Assembly: GCF_019279795.1 (NCBI RefSeq)
Contig: NC_056750.1
Location: 825,114,812-825,178,811, forward strand
Origin: Protopterus annectens
Taxonomy: Eukaryota > Chordata > Ceratodontiformes > Protopteridae
Direction: 5' to 3'
DNA: 64,000 nt
Under the pieces are notes generated by a model that did not search any database, had not been told where the DNA came from, and saw only the letters and a program-made list of their open reading frames with translations. A program made the position numbers and the translations under genes. Positions 48,138-57,945 of the stretch are shown in pieces (the first letter of the stretch is position 1; the number at the start of each line of letters is the position of its first letter).

Positions 48138-49600
48138 TTAGTATACTGTGCCTCTGTCTAACAGTGACACAGAAGTGATAGCTGGGGTAAACCTACGATC
48201 TCCCATCCACTCATCAAGATTCCTCTTGAAGAGAGTCAATGTGGGACTCTGCCTAACCTGGACTGGGATTTTATTCCAGAGTGAAGGGAGCCTCTGGGTT
48301 ATGAATCTGTCCCTCCAGCATGTCCTATTTATTTCAGTGCTGAGGTTCAAGTCTCTTGAACGCATAGCTCGATGGGATTTGGATTTTCTGAGGTGCAGCA
48401 TGTCCATTAATTCCGGGTTGGACATGGCTTTATACGTCAGGCACAGATCGCCTCTGAGCAGGCGGTATGCCACTGAGTAGAGCTGGAGTTTCTATAACCG
48501 GGCAGCATATGGCATCTGTTTGAGCCCTTTGATCCTCTTGGTGAGGTACTTTTGGGGTCTTTCCATTTGCTGCAGGTGTCTGGTAAGGTACATCCCAAAA
48601 GGGGCATTGTACTCAATTATGGGCCTGATGAGGGATGAGTAAAGAGGCACGATGACCTCCCCTGATCTAGATGTGAATCCCTTCATGATTAGGTGGGCTA
48701 TATAAAATGTTTTTCTAACCACTTTGGCCACGTGGTTGTCAAATGAGAGATTGCTATCAGCTTGGGTCCCCAGGTCCCTAATGACTTCTTCTGTACTTAA
48801 TGGATTACCACCTATGTGGTAATTTGTGGGCACTTTGTTTTTGCCAAAGGGGATGACTATATACTTTTTGGCATTTAGCTTGAGGCCATGGCTCTGGCAC
48901 CAGTTGTCTGTTTCTATGAGGCCCTTTTGGAGGATGCTTGTGTCGGCTGGAGAGTTGATTATGGCACCCAGTTTGCAGTCATCTGTGAACTTGGTCAGCC
49001 ACAGTCCTTCCGTGTTGGCCTGTACCACCGGGAAATATATAACAAACAAGAGAGGTCCTAGGACTGAGCCTTGTGGGATGCCACTTGTAACTGGTTTGGA
49101 GTCTGACATGGCTCCAGCAATTCTAACCATGTGGGTTCTGTCCTTGAGCCAGTTTGCAACCCATCTAGTGACATAGGGGTTTATATTTAAGCTGGTGAGC
49201 TTATCTATAATGCCAGAGTGGGGTATTGTGTTGAAGGCTTTTGTGAGGTCCAGGTAGGCTGTGTGGACCACCTTCCCCTCGTCAATGGCCTTGGTGACTG
49301 TTTCAAAGAAATCGACCAGGTTTAAGAGGCAGGATCTGCCCTTAACAAAGCCAAACTGGGTAGGATCCAGTGTCTGTAGGTCCCCAATATCTTTATTTAT
49401 GAGGTCCATGATGATCCTTTCCATAGCTTTGCAGACCAAGCTAGTCAGGCTTATGGGGCAATAGTTTCCAGGATCCGTTGAGGCACCACCTTTGTGGAGA
49501 AGGACCACTACTCTTTGGGTACATATCCTGTAGTAAGGCTAAGACTGAACAGTAGTTTTATGTTTCGGTTTAGCTCTTCTTGGAGTTCATGTAGGACGCA
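48138..49600 (-). pseudogene. CR1 family C reverse transcriptase, minus copy
   Basis: The long frame 49508-48492 (338 codons) holds FGFVKGRSCLLN, YLDLTKAFNTI, SGIPQGSVLGPLLFVIYF and the catalytic FTDDCKLGAI (A replaced by T). The C-terminal frame 48473-48138 begins near MAYRLLRGDLCLTYKAM and ends LLDRGTVY. Stops near 48490, and a frame change near 49510-49600, break it from the endonuclease. Confidence 0.87.
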
Positions 49601-49659
49601 GCCTGGGACACCATCTGGTCCCATTGATGCTGTGTTTTTCGCTTTGGAGAGGGTGGCTC

Positions 49660-50922
49660 TTACCTGAGCATCTGAGATGTCAGGGGGGCAGCACTCTGTT
49701 GGGATAGATATTTGCCCTTTTGGTGGGGAGGGGGGGAGAAGTTTGCACTGAACCTGTCAGCTAGGATGTTGGCAATGTCTGTGGGCTCGGTGTATTTTTT
49801 GTCATTTTGGACTAATTCTGAGCATATCTGGAAATTCCCACCCAGGTTCCTAACATAACTAAAGAAAACCTTGTGATTATACTTAGTGTCCTGTGCAATA
49901 TTTCTCTCGAAGCTGGCCTTAGACGATTTTATGAATACCCATAGTTTTTTGCTAATACTGATCAGAGATGCCTTCCCTTTTTGGGATTTTGCTCTATCAT
50001 GTAGTAGCTTCCTCCTTCTATTGTATAGTTTGTTTATGGCTGGGGTCCACCAGACAGGACATCTGCCTTTGGAGGATTGGGTCTTGGTTTTATTTGGGAT
50101 TGCATGATCCAAGCATTCCTGAAGGTGTTCATAGAATGCATTTATAAAGGATTCTGCGGTCTGGGCCATATTTTCCACAGGCCCGGGGGCTTTGAAGGAT
50201 TCCGCCTCGATTTTGAGGTGTGTAAAATTTGCTTTAGAGAAGTTTTTCACTGTGGTTTTCTGGGCAGGGGGTGGGGTCAGGATGTGAATATCCAGTGAGA
50301 TTAGTTTATGGTCTGATCTTACCAGTGACGGATACACTTCTGGTCTGGAGCATAGTGTCCCCATGTTGGTGATGATCAGGTCCAGTATGTTTTCCCCTCT
50401 TGTGGGAGTGGTAACAAGTTGTTCCATAGCATTTGAGTTTATAAATTCTAGGAACCTTTGGACTAGGGTGTTGGAGCTAGAGTAATGCTCCCAGTCTATG
50501 TTTGGGTAGTTGAAGTCGCCCAATATAATGGTGTTTGGAGAGACCTTCATATTTTCCAGTATTCTCAGGAAGGCCGAGTGGGGTTCCTGTGTTTGGGAGG
50601 GTGGTCTGTAGCAGGCTATAAACTGGAAGTCAGTTTTACCCACTGTTAGTTGCACATGGATAGTCTCTGATGCTTCGTGCTGTGCCACCAACCTGGAGGT
50701 GTGGGTATCTTTGATGAATATTGATACTCCCCCTCCTTTTGTGGTTCGGGCCAAGTTTTGGGGCCGAAAATCATGGTATGAGGTATAACCTGGTAGTGCT
50801 GGGGTGCTCTCGGGAGCCTTGAACCAGGTTTCTGTTACTGCACAGATATCGATGTTCTCCATGCTAAGGAGAGTTTTGAGTGCATGCATCTTGAGGTTTA
50901 GACTTCTGGCATTGAGTAGCAT
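49660..50922 (-). CDS. CR1 family C APE endonuclease plus linker (longest open frame in the window, 420 codons)
   Basis: It starts at MLLNARSLNLKMHALKTLLS. It shows CAVTETWFKAPE, GGGVSIFIKDTHTSRL, FIACYRPPSQTQEP, LGDFNYPNIDWEHYS, NILDLIITNMG and RSDHKLISLDIHI, which cover the metal- and DNA-binding blocks of the APE fold. RCPVWWTPAINKLYNRRRK and YTEPTDIANILADRFSANF follow, leading into RT. It is the best preserved endonuclease here. ORF2 is broken just downstream, so the full enzyme cannot be made from this copy. Its relatives in the window are all interrupted. Confidence 0.85.
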   Translation of the reverse strand: MLLNARSLNLKMHALKTLLSMENIDICAVTETWFKAPESTPALPGYTSYHDFRPQNLARTTKGGGVSIFIKDTHTSRLVAQHEASETIHVQLTVGKTDFQFIACYRPPSQTQEPHSAFLRILENMKVSPNTIILGDFNYPNIDWEHYSSSNTLVQRFLEFINSNAMEQLVTTPTRGENILDLIITNMGTLCSRPEVYPSLVRSDHKLISLDIHILTPPPAQKTTVKNFSKANFTHLKIEAESFKAPGPVENMAQTAESFINAFYEHLQECLDHAIPNKTKTQSSKGRCPVWWTPAINKLYNRRRKLLHDRAKSQKGKASLISISKKLWVFIKSSKASFERNIAQDTKYNHKVFFSYVRNLGGNFQICSELVQNDKKYTEPTDIANILADRFSANFSPPPHQKGKYLSQQSAAPLTSQMLR

Positions 50923-50959
50923 TACTCTTAGTTTCTTATCCCTTGTGATACCTATGGAG

Positions 50960-51922
50960 GTGGGTTTGTCTTTTGAGCCTTGCCTAAAAAGGCACTATGG
51001 GGGTAGCAAGAGCCTTTGCCAATATCCGAAAGCCCAGGGGTGACAGGTGCAAGCCGTCCCTAGCGAAGCATCATGGCTTGTCGAGCATGTCATCCCAGGC
51101 TGACAGGCATTGGATCCCCTTTGAATGACACCAATACTTAAGCCAATTGTTGAAATTGATCATCTTGTCTTCATATTGTGGCATCATTCTTGGTGAGGGT
51201 AGGATGCTACTTAAGGTCAGGGTCATACCGGCCTGGGCTACATGCTCAGAGAGCTCCTCTATGTCTCTTTTCATGTAGTCCAGGGATGTACATCTCAGGT
51301 CATTCACACCAGCATGGACAATGACTGAGTCATATTTGTACTTGCCTTGGAGTGACCTGAGTGCTTGTGTTATGTGGCAGATCCTAGCGCCCGACAGGCA
51401 GCTCACCATGACCTTCTCCTTCTTCCGCCTGGTGAGCGGGACGTCAGTGTGCCTGACGATAGAGTCACCTATTACAAGTGTATCAGGTGTGTTTAGCCTT
51501 AAGGGCTGTGACTGTTCGGCACACTGGCTTTGTCAGCTATGCATTGAACGTGTTTTGTTTTGGGGTAGCGGTTGCTTGGGTGTCTGCTTTGGAGGTCTGT
51601 GCTGCTTAGGCAGATTTTTATTTAGAGCCTCCGAGTATGTTTTTGTGTGTTTATGTGTTTGGTTTGTTGTCGTGGTAGGTCTATGTGAGACTGGAATTGT
51701 AGTGAGTGTGGTTTCCTTCTCCTCCTGACTGGTTATGCCAGTACTGAGTTGAGAGAGCTTAGCCTCCAGTTTGGCTATATGGTTGCATCTCTCACATGTG
51801 TTGGAATTTGTTGGGAGGAGGAGAGGGTTGTCTGTGTACATGAGGCAGTTGTAACATTGCCTCAAGATTCCCAGATTCACCAGCTGGACCGGAGAGGAGA
51901 TTGACAACTGACCTTTGGACAT
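50960..51922 (-). pseudogene. CR1 family C ORF1, zinc-finger-like plus SGNH-esterase-like domain
   Basis: It starts at 51922 (MSKGQLSI). RQCYNCLMY and CERCNHIAKLEAKLSQL form a Cys2-Cys2 block followed by a short coiled-coil-like stretch, then a basic proline-rich linker to about 51533. After a frame change come VIGDSIVRHTDVPLT, VHAGVNDLRCTSLDYMKRD and, past a stop near 51070, RDGLHLSPLGFRI. All three SGNH landmark blocks (GDS, GVND, DGLH) are readable. Confidence 0.83.
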
Positions 51923-53735
51923 GCTAGAATAGTATTGGGAATTCCTTTATAATTGAAAAAAAGGGCCAATGGGGAACAAGATACTCAAGGGGAGTTTGTG
52001 AGGGTGTAATGCTTTTAATTTTTTAAAGCTGACTTATATAATTGCTTTAGTGAGCAAGTGCCAGGTAACTTAAATGCAATGTGTTACAGGTAACTTAAAT
52101 GCAAAAATGACAAACAGTAACTTTCTTTCAAGTGAAACAAGGAAATAAGTACAGTAAGCAATGCAGATATCACTAGGGATCCACAGAAGTGCTAAAAGGC
52201 CGCGTTTTAGGTGGAATTAGCGTTTCAGGGAAATAAACAAACAACAAGCATACAAACAAAACTAGATTCAGCAGGCCTGGATCTAGTCTATGCTACAGCA
52301 AACAAGGTGTACCAATTTCAGTAAGAAACAGTTAGAATATGCAGGCACTATAAGCCTTTAACCAGAAATTCCCAGCTCAGAAGGGTAGAGTCCAGCCTCT
52401 CCTCCCACAAGAGTGCAGACCGCGATCCTTCTTAATATAAAATAACTGGCCTGAAGCCCAAGTGCTTAAACCAGAACTAATACACTTTTAGAATAACAGA
52501 CACTGAGCCCTCAATCAGCAGTTCCCAACTTAGAAGGATGTAAGCTACCTGTCGTGCCACCACAGTGCAGGCCACAAACCTTCCTAATTTAAAACAACTG
52601 GTCTGAAGCCCAAGTGCTTAATCCAAAAGACTTAGAAATGATAGCTACACTTTAATCAAGTTACTACCAAGCAGTAATCAATAAAACTGAATACTTTAAA
52701 GAATGCCTGGATTAGTGCTCAAGTTATACAAACAAAGCTAGATTCAGCAGGCCTGGATCTAGTCTATGCTACAGCAAACAAGGTGTACCAATTTCAGTAA
52801 GAAGCAGTTCAAATATGCAGGCACTATAAGCCTTTAACCAGAAATTCCCAGCTCAGAAGGGCAGTGTCCAGCCTCTTCTCCCACAAGAGTGCAGACCATG
52901 AACCTTCTTAATGTAAAATAACTGGCCTGAAGCCCAAGTGCTTAAACCAGAATTAATGCACTTTTAGAATAACAGACACTGAGCCCTCAATCAGCAGTTC
53001 CCAACTTAGAAGGATGTAAGCTACCTGTTCTGCTACTATAGTGCAGACCACAAACCTTCTTAATGTAAAACTGGTCTGAAGCCCAGGTGCTTAAACTAAA
53101 AGGCTTAGAATGAGTTACACCAAGCAGGAATAAATACAATTGAGTACTTTTAAGATGACGCAAAAGCAAAATAAAGTAGGAAAAAACACAAATACAGTAA
53201 AAGCAGATACATTCTTTTTTTTTTTTTTTTTTAAGTGGAAAGAGAGAAAGGAAAGAGAGAAAGGAGTAACCGAAACTAAGCTGATTGGCCTTCTCAAATA
53301 TTCTCCCTGTACTGGGTAGAATGAGGTAATGACACTAGACTGGGAGGAGGGTCCCAGATCAAATTTACACTAGGGGCGGGCAACTGCAAAGCCACCAACT
53401 ATAAAAACACAATACCAACAGGGAGGGAGGGTGGGAAACAAACTGCACAAATGTTTCTCACAGCTGAAAAGCAGCAGTGAGCCTTTAAATGAAAGTTTTA
53501 AACAGCTACAGGAGCCACTAGAAAAAAGAGTTTAACTGCAACAAGTTATTAGAAACAAACAACTCAACAGATGCTTAATAAGAGTGGACAATTTCCAGTT
53601 AATACCTCACACACAGTGAAACTAGCTAGAAAAAATACACAGTACACAAAGTGCTATAAATAACAAAGAAATAAAAAACAAAATAAACAAAAAACAGGAT
53701 ACTTAATGTTATATATTATAGCTCCGAGTTTGCTG
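51923..53735 (-). repeat. 5' region of CR1 family C with 476-bp tandem units
   Basis: CTAGATTCAGCAGGCCTGGAT recurs at 52262 and 52738, so the period is 476 bp. Within it, diverged sub-repeats share CTGAAGCCCAAGTGCTTAA and CCCAACTTAGAAGG or CCCAGCTCAGAAGG. It is unrelated in sequence to the family B monomers but at the same place in the element. A T-run of about 17 bases lies at 53214-53232. No gene is visible. Confidence 0.7.
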
Positions 53736-53736
53736 A

Positions 53737-53808
53737 GTGTCCTTCCTTCGATTAGCTCAGTGTAAAATGGCAGAACATTTTACACTGAGCTAATCAAAGG
53801 AAGGACAC
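53737..53808. repeat. 72-bp near-perfect inverted repeat (33-bp arms)
   Basis: The left arm 53737-53769 (starting GTGTCCTTCC) and the right arm 53776-53808 (ending GGAAGGACAC) pair with one mismatch around the loop GCAGAA. It marks the border between the LINE C 5' side and L1 sequence. The architecture resembles the hairpin at 17941 (long arms, 6-base loop), but the sequence is different. It could be a foldback MITE or a reverse-transcription snapback. Confidence 0.85.
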
Positions 53809-53809
53809 T

Positions 53810-54483
53810 ACCAATATATCAAGCTTGTTTGGCTGTTATTGTTAAGAGTGTTTTATCAGAGATATATTTTTTAATTCTTTTTCTGGAAAGCTTGAATGTA
53901 CTTGTTAAATAGTCATATGACAAATCTATTCAATAGGAGATATGTTTATGCAAGTAATAAAAACAACATACAAAATTCCACAACAGGACTGGGTAACTTT
54001 ACAGAATATTCTGTCATATTCGTAAGATTTAAGTAGAATAAGTAACAATTCTTCATTTAAAGAAATACCTAAATTTAGAAAATACATATATGAAATCATA
54101 TATAATGACTTTGACATGGGAAACAGTATTTCAAAATTTTGCAAAATATAGATAAACTATAAAACAACACCCAAAACCTCATATTGGAAATATATAACAA
54201 AAGGACACTCAATACAGTTAACTGAAGATATTAAAACAAATATCTTATTATCAATAAAATATACATCCTTTACACAATACTGGAAAGTTTTTAATTGGAA
54301 ATGCTTACCCAGAGCATTCTTAACCCCAGACAGAATCAGTAAAATCGGTTCTTCCATAAAAGGAATATGTTGGAGATGTGAGCAAGTACACAATGCAGAT
54401 TGGAATCACATGTTCTTTGATTGTGTTAAAATTAAGCCATCTTGGAATGGTATTAATAACTTTCTACAAGCTTTATTTAATTA
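53810..54483 (+). pseudogene. L1-like LINE ORF2, C-terminal region
   Basis: The plus-strand frame (about 54180-54480) reads IKYTSFTQYWKVFNWKCLP and then CWRCEQVHNADWNHMFFDC. This is the C-terminal cysteine-rich segment characteristic of L1 ORF2, followed by PSWNGINNFLQALF and a stop near 54482. Earlier frames (IYNDFDMGN and others) look like the preceding C-terminal region with frame breaks. Confidence 0.72.
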
Positions 54484-55123
54484 ATCAGTTTATTTAACTA
54501 AAGTTCTTATATTATTAAATGTGAATGAAGGTCTTCATTTGAATAGGTCAAACATTGTATCTAGTGTGAATTATACTTGCAATTTCAAGAAAGTGTATAA
54601 CAAGAAGATGGAATACAAATTCTAAATGGAAACATGAACTGATTACTTATTACACTGGTTAAGTACTATAAGTTAGAACTGAATTAAATGAATACACTGA
54701 GCACCATAGCTTAATATATTGTGATTAACATAATTTGTGGATTTAAAACATAAATCTTTAATATAATATTTAAAAAAATAGGACTGTTTATTCAATTTAA
54801 ATGTCAAATAGTAGTGGAGAGGTGTTTGACTTGTATTTGGTGATTGGTGGGTGTGTTTGGGTAGGATTGCTATTCAAACAAGGAGTATTAAACTCCATGA
54901 GGGGAGAAAGGAACAAAGTTTATCCTCAGAATTTTAGAATACATCTGTTTTTCTGTTGTTGCATATTGTTATTAATATAATGTGTTTAGTTGATAACTTA
55001 AAAGATGTCAGAATTAAATTTATAAAGAGCAGGTTCAAGATTTATAGAAATGGTTCATTAGCAATGACATATTAACAAATAGTTGTTTGCCATATTTGTT
55101 TTTTTTGTTGTTTATTTTATAAC
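54484..55123. other. AT-rich spacer between two L1 pieces
   Basis: It probably contains the 3' untranslated region of the preceding L1 piece and the start of the next one. There are no motifs. A GT-rich patch (TTGGTGATTGGTGGGTGTG) lies near 54837. Confidence 0.4.
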
Positions 55124-56462
55124 ATGACATATTTGAACTTTATTTCCATTAATGTTAATGGATTTAACAATGGCTGCAAGAGGGGTAGCTTAAACAAATA
55201 TCTAAATATCTGTAATTCTCAAATTATATTCTTACAGGAAACACACTTAATACAGGAAAATATAGACAGACTTAATACAAATTATTACACTGTACTCACT
55301 AGTTCTCGTCACAAACAGAAAAAGAGGGGTGGCTATATTATGAAAGAATTCTGTTCCAATACCTAAAATTCTAATTATATATAATGATGAGAAAGGAGTG
55401 TTTTCTTTAGTGACTTTGGAAATAAAAAGGAAAATATATACTTTAATGACTTTTTATTGGATACCTGGAATTGGAGTAAAAGCTGTTAACATTAACTGGA
55501 ACAGATAAATTGAATTTCAAAAGGAAGTATTGTACTTGCTGGAGATTTTAATTCTATATTACATGATAATGATTCCAATGTTATTAGTAAGCAAAGAAAA
55601 CTTACTTCAGCTAAAGTTTTAATAGAATTTATAGATTTATTCAATATCAAAAATATTAATGAATTTTCAGAGGCAAATTCTCTAGTCTTTATGCACGTCT
55701 CACATAGACATGGAACATAATCCAGAATAGATAGGGTATATTTTTCAAATTATATAACCACAAGATTAGGTAAGGTTAAATTAGACTCTTGCCTACTATC
55801 AGATCATAATGGGATTATGTTTGAAGTTATGCTAAACACTACTAATAATATTACCATTAAAAGGATACCAGTATTTATTACCAATTTGAAAGAATTCAAG
55901 GAACTTTTAAAAAGGAAATTAGACATTTATTGATATAAATTATGTAGAAAATACCTCAGATAGGCCGTGGTGGTGCAGCGTTTAGTGTTGTCGCCTCACA
56001 ACAAGAGGTTCTCTCGTTTGATTCTCGGCTGGAGTGCCTTCTGTGTGGAGTCTGCATATCCTCCCTGGAATCGAATGACGTTAAAGACATGCAGGTAGGT
56101 GCGTGCATGAATGGGTGTGCCTTCTTTGAAGGTTGGGCATCAGGCTGGAAACTTGGCATTGTAAATATCCACTGCCAATTATTCGTGGACCGGAGTTCCG
56201 CTGTGGCAACCCCTAATCGAGAAAGCCAAAATACTTTTTGGAAGATACCTCAGATACATTTATATGGGAGTCTTTAAAAGCATACTTGTGTTGCAAAATT
56301 ATAAGCTGGTATACTAATAAGAAAAAGCAATGGGATAAGGAATTGATAAACCTACAAAAAAGTTGATAACTTAAAACTGGGTAGTCAAAGATAGAATAAG
56401 AATTCAGCAGAAGAAATTAATAGATTAAATAATAAATATTTAGAAATTTTACAACATAAAAC
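55124..56462 (+). pseudogene. L1-like LINE ORF2 endonuclease region, interrupted
   Basis: It starts with MTYLNFISINVNGFNNGCKR, the first APE block of L1 ORF2, then IIFLQETHLI. After frame breaks come LAGDFNSILHDND (about 55540), SRIDRVYFSNYI and LSDHNGIMFEV (about 55797). A V-SINE-like element interrupts it at 55963-56244, and the gypsy LTR cuts it at 56463. The RT part is not in the window. Confidence 0.78.
55963..56244 (+). mobile_element. tRNA-derived V-SINE-like element with perfect target duplication
   Basis: The head contains GGTGGTGCAGCGTTTAGTG (A-box-like) and GGTTCTCTCGTTTGATTCTC (B-box-like). The middle has GTGTGGAGTCTGCATATCCTC and AAAGACATGCAGGTAGG. The tail has GGAGTTCCGCTGTGGCAACC and CTAATCGAGAAAGCC. 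This layout matches the vertebrate V-SINE superfamily of fish, lungfish and amphibians. Target duplications ATACCTCAGATA lie at 55951-55962 and 56245-56256, with no mismatch. Confidence 0.85.
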
Positions 56463-57337
56463 TGTAAAGGCTGCCAGCCTAGCTAGACAGAATTTTGTAA
56501 ATAATTCTATGTCATTTATAAATATTAATGTAATAAAATCAAATGTAAGAAAACTGTGCTAAATGTTGAACTTCAAAAATGTAACCACAGTGCACTCTAC
56601 TGGAAGAAAGCTGATAAGTCAAGCATTGTATGTCTGTTTGATCTCAGAGCTCAGAGCCATAATATCTGGACTGAGGAATTACTTCTATATTTTTGAGACC
56701 AGAGTTAATTGCTAGATTTTACATATATAATGTTTTTATTGCTGTAGCTTCCTGGCAAGGTGCAAGATCAAAGAAATGTTAAAACTCTGACTTTCTGTTA
56801 GCCTGGGAACCAGAGAAGAATGATGTAAAATAAAATGTGTCAGCAGCGATTTATTATTTTTAAGACTTCCTCAGCGAGAGGGAGAGACAGAATCAGAGCA
56901 TTTTGGATTTTGTCTGAAGAACACCACTCACCAGTACTCTGCCTTTGCTCTTTATATAAGTTTATTTAGAACTGTGATTGCTCTTTGAGCTAGATAGGAA
57001 TTTAGTCTAGCTGTTTTCTATATTTATGTCAGACTATTCTGTAGTATTATTTTAAGCATTTTCCTGTGATTTCTGAAATCTTGGCTGTGTTGAATTGAGA
57101 AGATTTGTCTTGTATTTTTATTATTCATTATTAAATATTTTTAAGCATTTCAACTATGTCTGTTTTGTGTAGAGATAATTTCAGCTTCAGAGTACATTGC
57201 ATGTATACAGTGATACTGTACAAAGCCACTCTAAATAAGACTTGCTGTTCATCACACTTACTAATTGGATAATAATATTGCATGGTAATGATTGAACATC
57301 CTTTGGTAAGGGCCTTTTTAGTAGCTGATAAGAGTAG
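56463..57337 (+). repeat. 5' LTR (right boundary approximate)
   Basis: 56463-56815 aligns with 62788-63138. Beyond that the 3' LTR is truncated, so the right end is a guess placed before TTGGTGGCAGTGG at 57338, a possible primer-binding region. A TATA-like CTTTATATAAG lies at about 56950, with AAAATAAAATG near 56826. Left flank: L1 ORF2 sequence. Confidence 0.65.
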
Positions 57338-57945
57338 TTGGTGGCAGTGGTTACTACCTTGTAGCCTGGCAGGAGGGGACATAGCTGGAGAACCTATGCC
57401 AGCCTTCCCCAGGAGTGTCTGTGTGTTTGTATATAAACCAAATCTCAAAGTTGTGTGTGTCAGCTACTTGGACAGGGACACGAAGCACTGGTTGGACAAA
57501 GAGGGCACTGCAGGTTTTGGCTTGATTACTCAGCTGAGATATGTACCCTATAGCTGTGCCAGTAGGGAGTCTTATTGGGGATCTGGAGAGAAAGGGAGAA
57601 ACCAGCCCCAGATTGACTGTGATCTCTGTTTGTTCTTAAGGGAAATTGTACTTTACTGTGTGTGTATTTGTTATCCTTCCCAATGTGGACACCCCTCACT
57701 GGTGTTAGTGGTGAGGATTGAGGCTCCTTGATTACTGGGCCAGTGAACGGGCATCACATATTAATCGGTTGGCAGTGGTGGGATATCCACACCACATATT
57801 AATTGGTTGCCAATTGGCTTGTAGTGGTGTACAGTGATCTCTGAAGGTGTAAATCAGCCACACAGTGAATATTCAAAGTTCAGATCACAACTGTTTTATT
57901 TATTTTTTTTTTGTTAGCATAGTTAGTCAGGGAGAGCAGGCAAAC
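57338..57945 (+). other. gypsy untranslated leader
   Basis: Sequence between the presumed LTR end and the gag start. Two related patches, CACATATTAATCGGTTGGCAG and CACATATTAATTGGTTGCCAA (near 57754 and 57793), suggest a small duplication. An open frame of 149 codons (57282-57731) crosses the LTR end, matches nothing I know, and is probably accidental. Confidence 0.5.

Larger units (their letters stand above)
48014..53735 (-). mobile_element. CR1-like LINE family C, long minus-strand copy
   Basis: The tail at 48014 has three to four units of ATAGGTTC on the plus strand. Reading leftwards from the 5' side come a monomeric 5' region, ORF1, ORF2 endonuclease and RT. Left flank: AT-rich non-satellite DNA. 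The 5' limit is not certain; monomer-like sequence reaches about 53460 and the element probably ends before the hairpin at 53737. Family C differs from B at many codons but shares all domains. Confidence 0.85.

Noticed and set aside
48148..48480. 110-codon plus-strand open frame over the CR1 RT
   Set aside because: It is the antisense shadow of the minus-strand RT C-terminus; equivalent antisense frames occur over every RT copy.
57282..57731. 149-codon open frame in the gypsy LTR/leader as an accessory gene
   Set aside because: It crosses the presumed LTR boundary, has no recognisable domain, and lies before the gag start in a non-coding leader.
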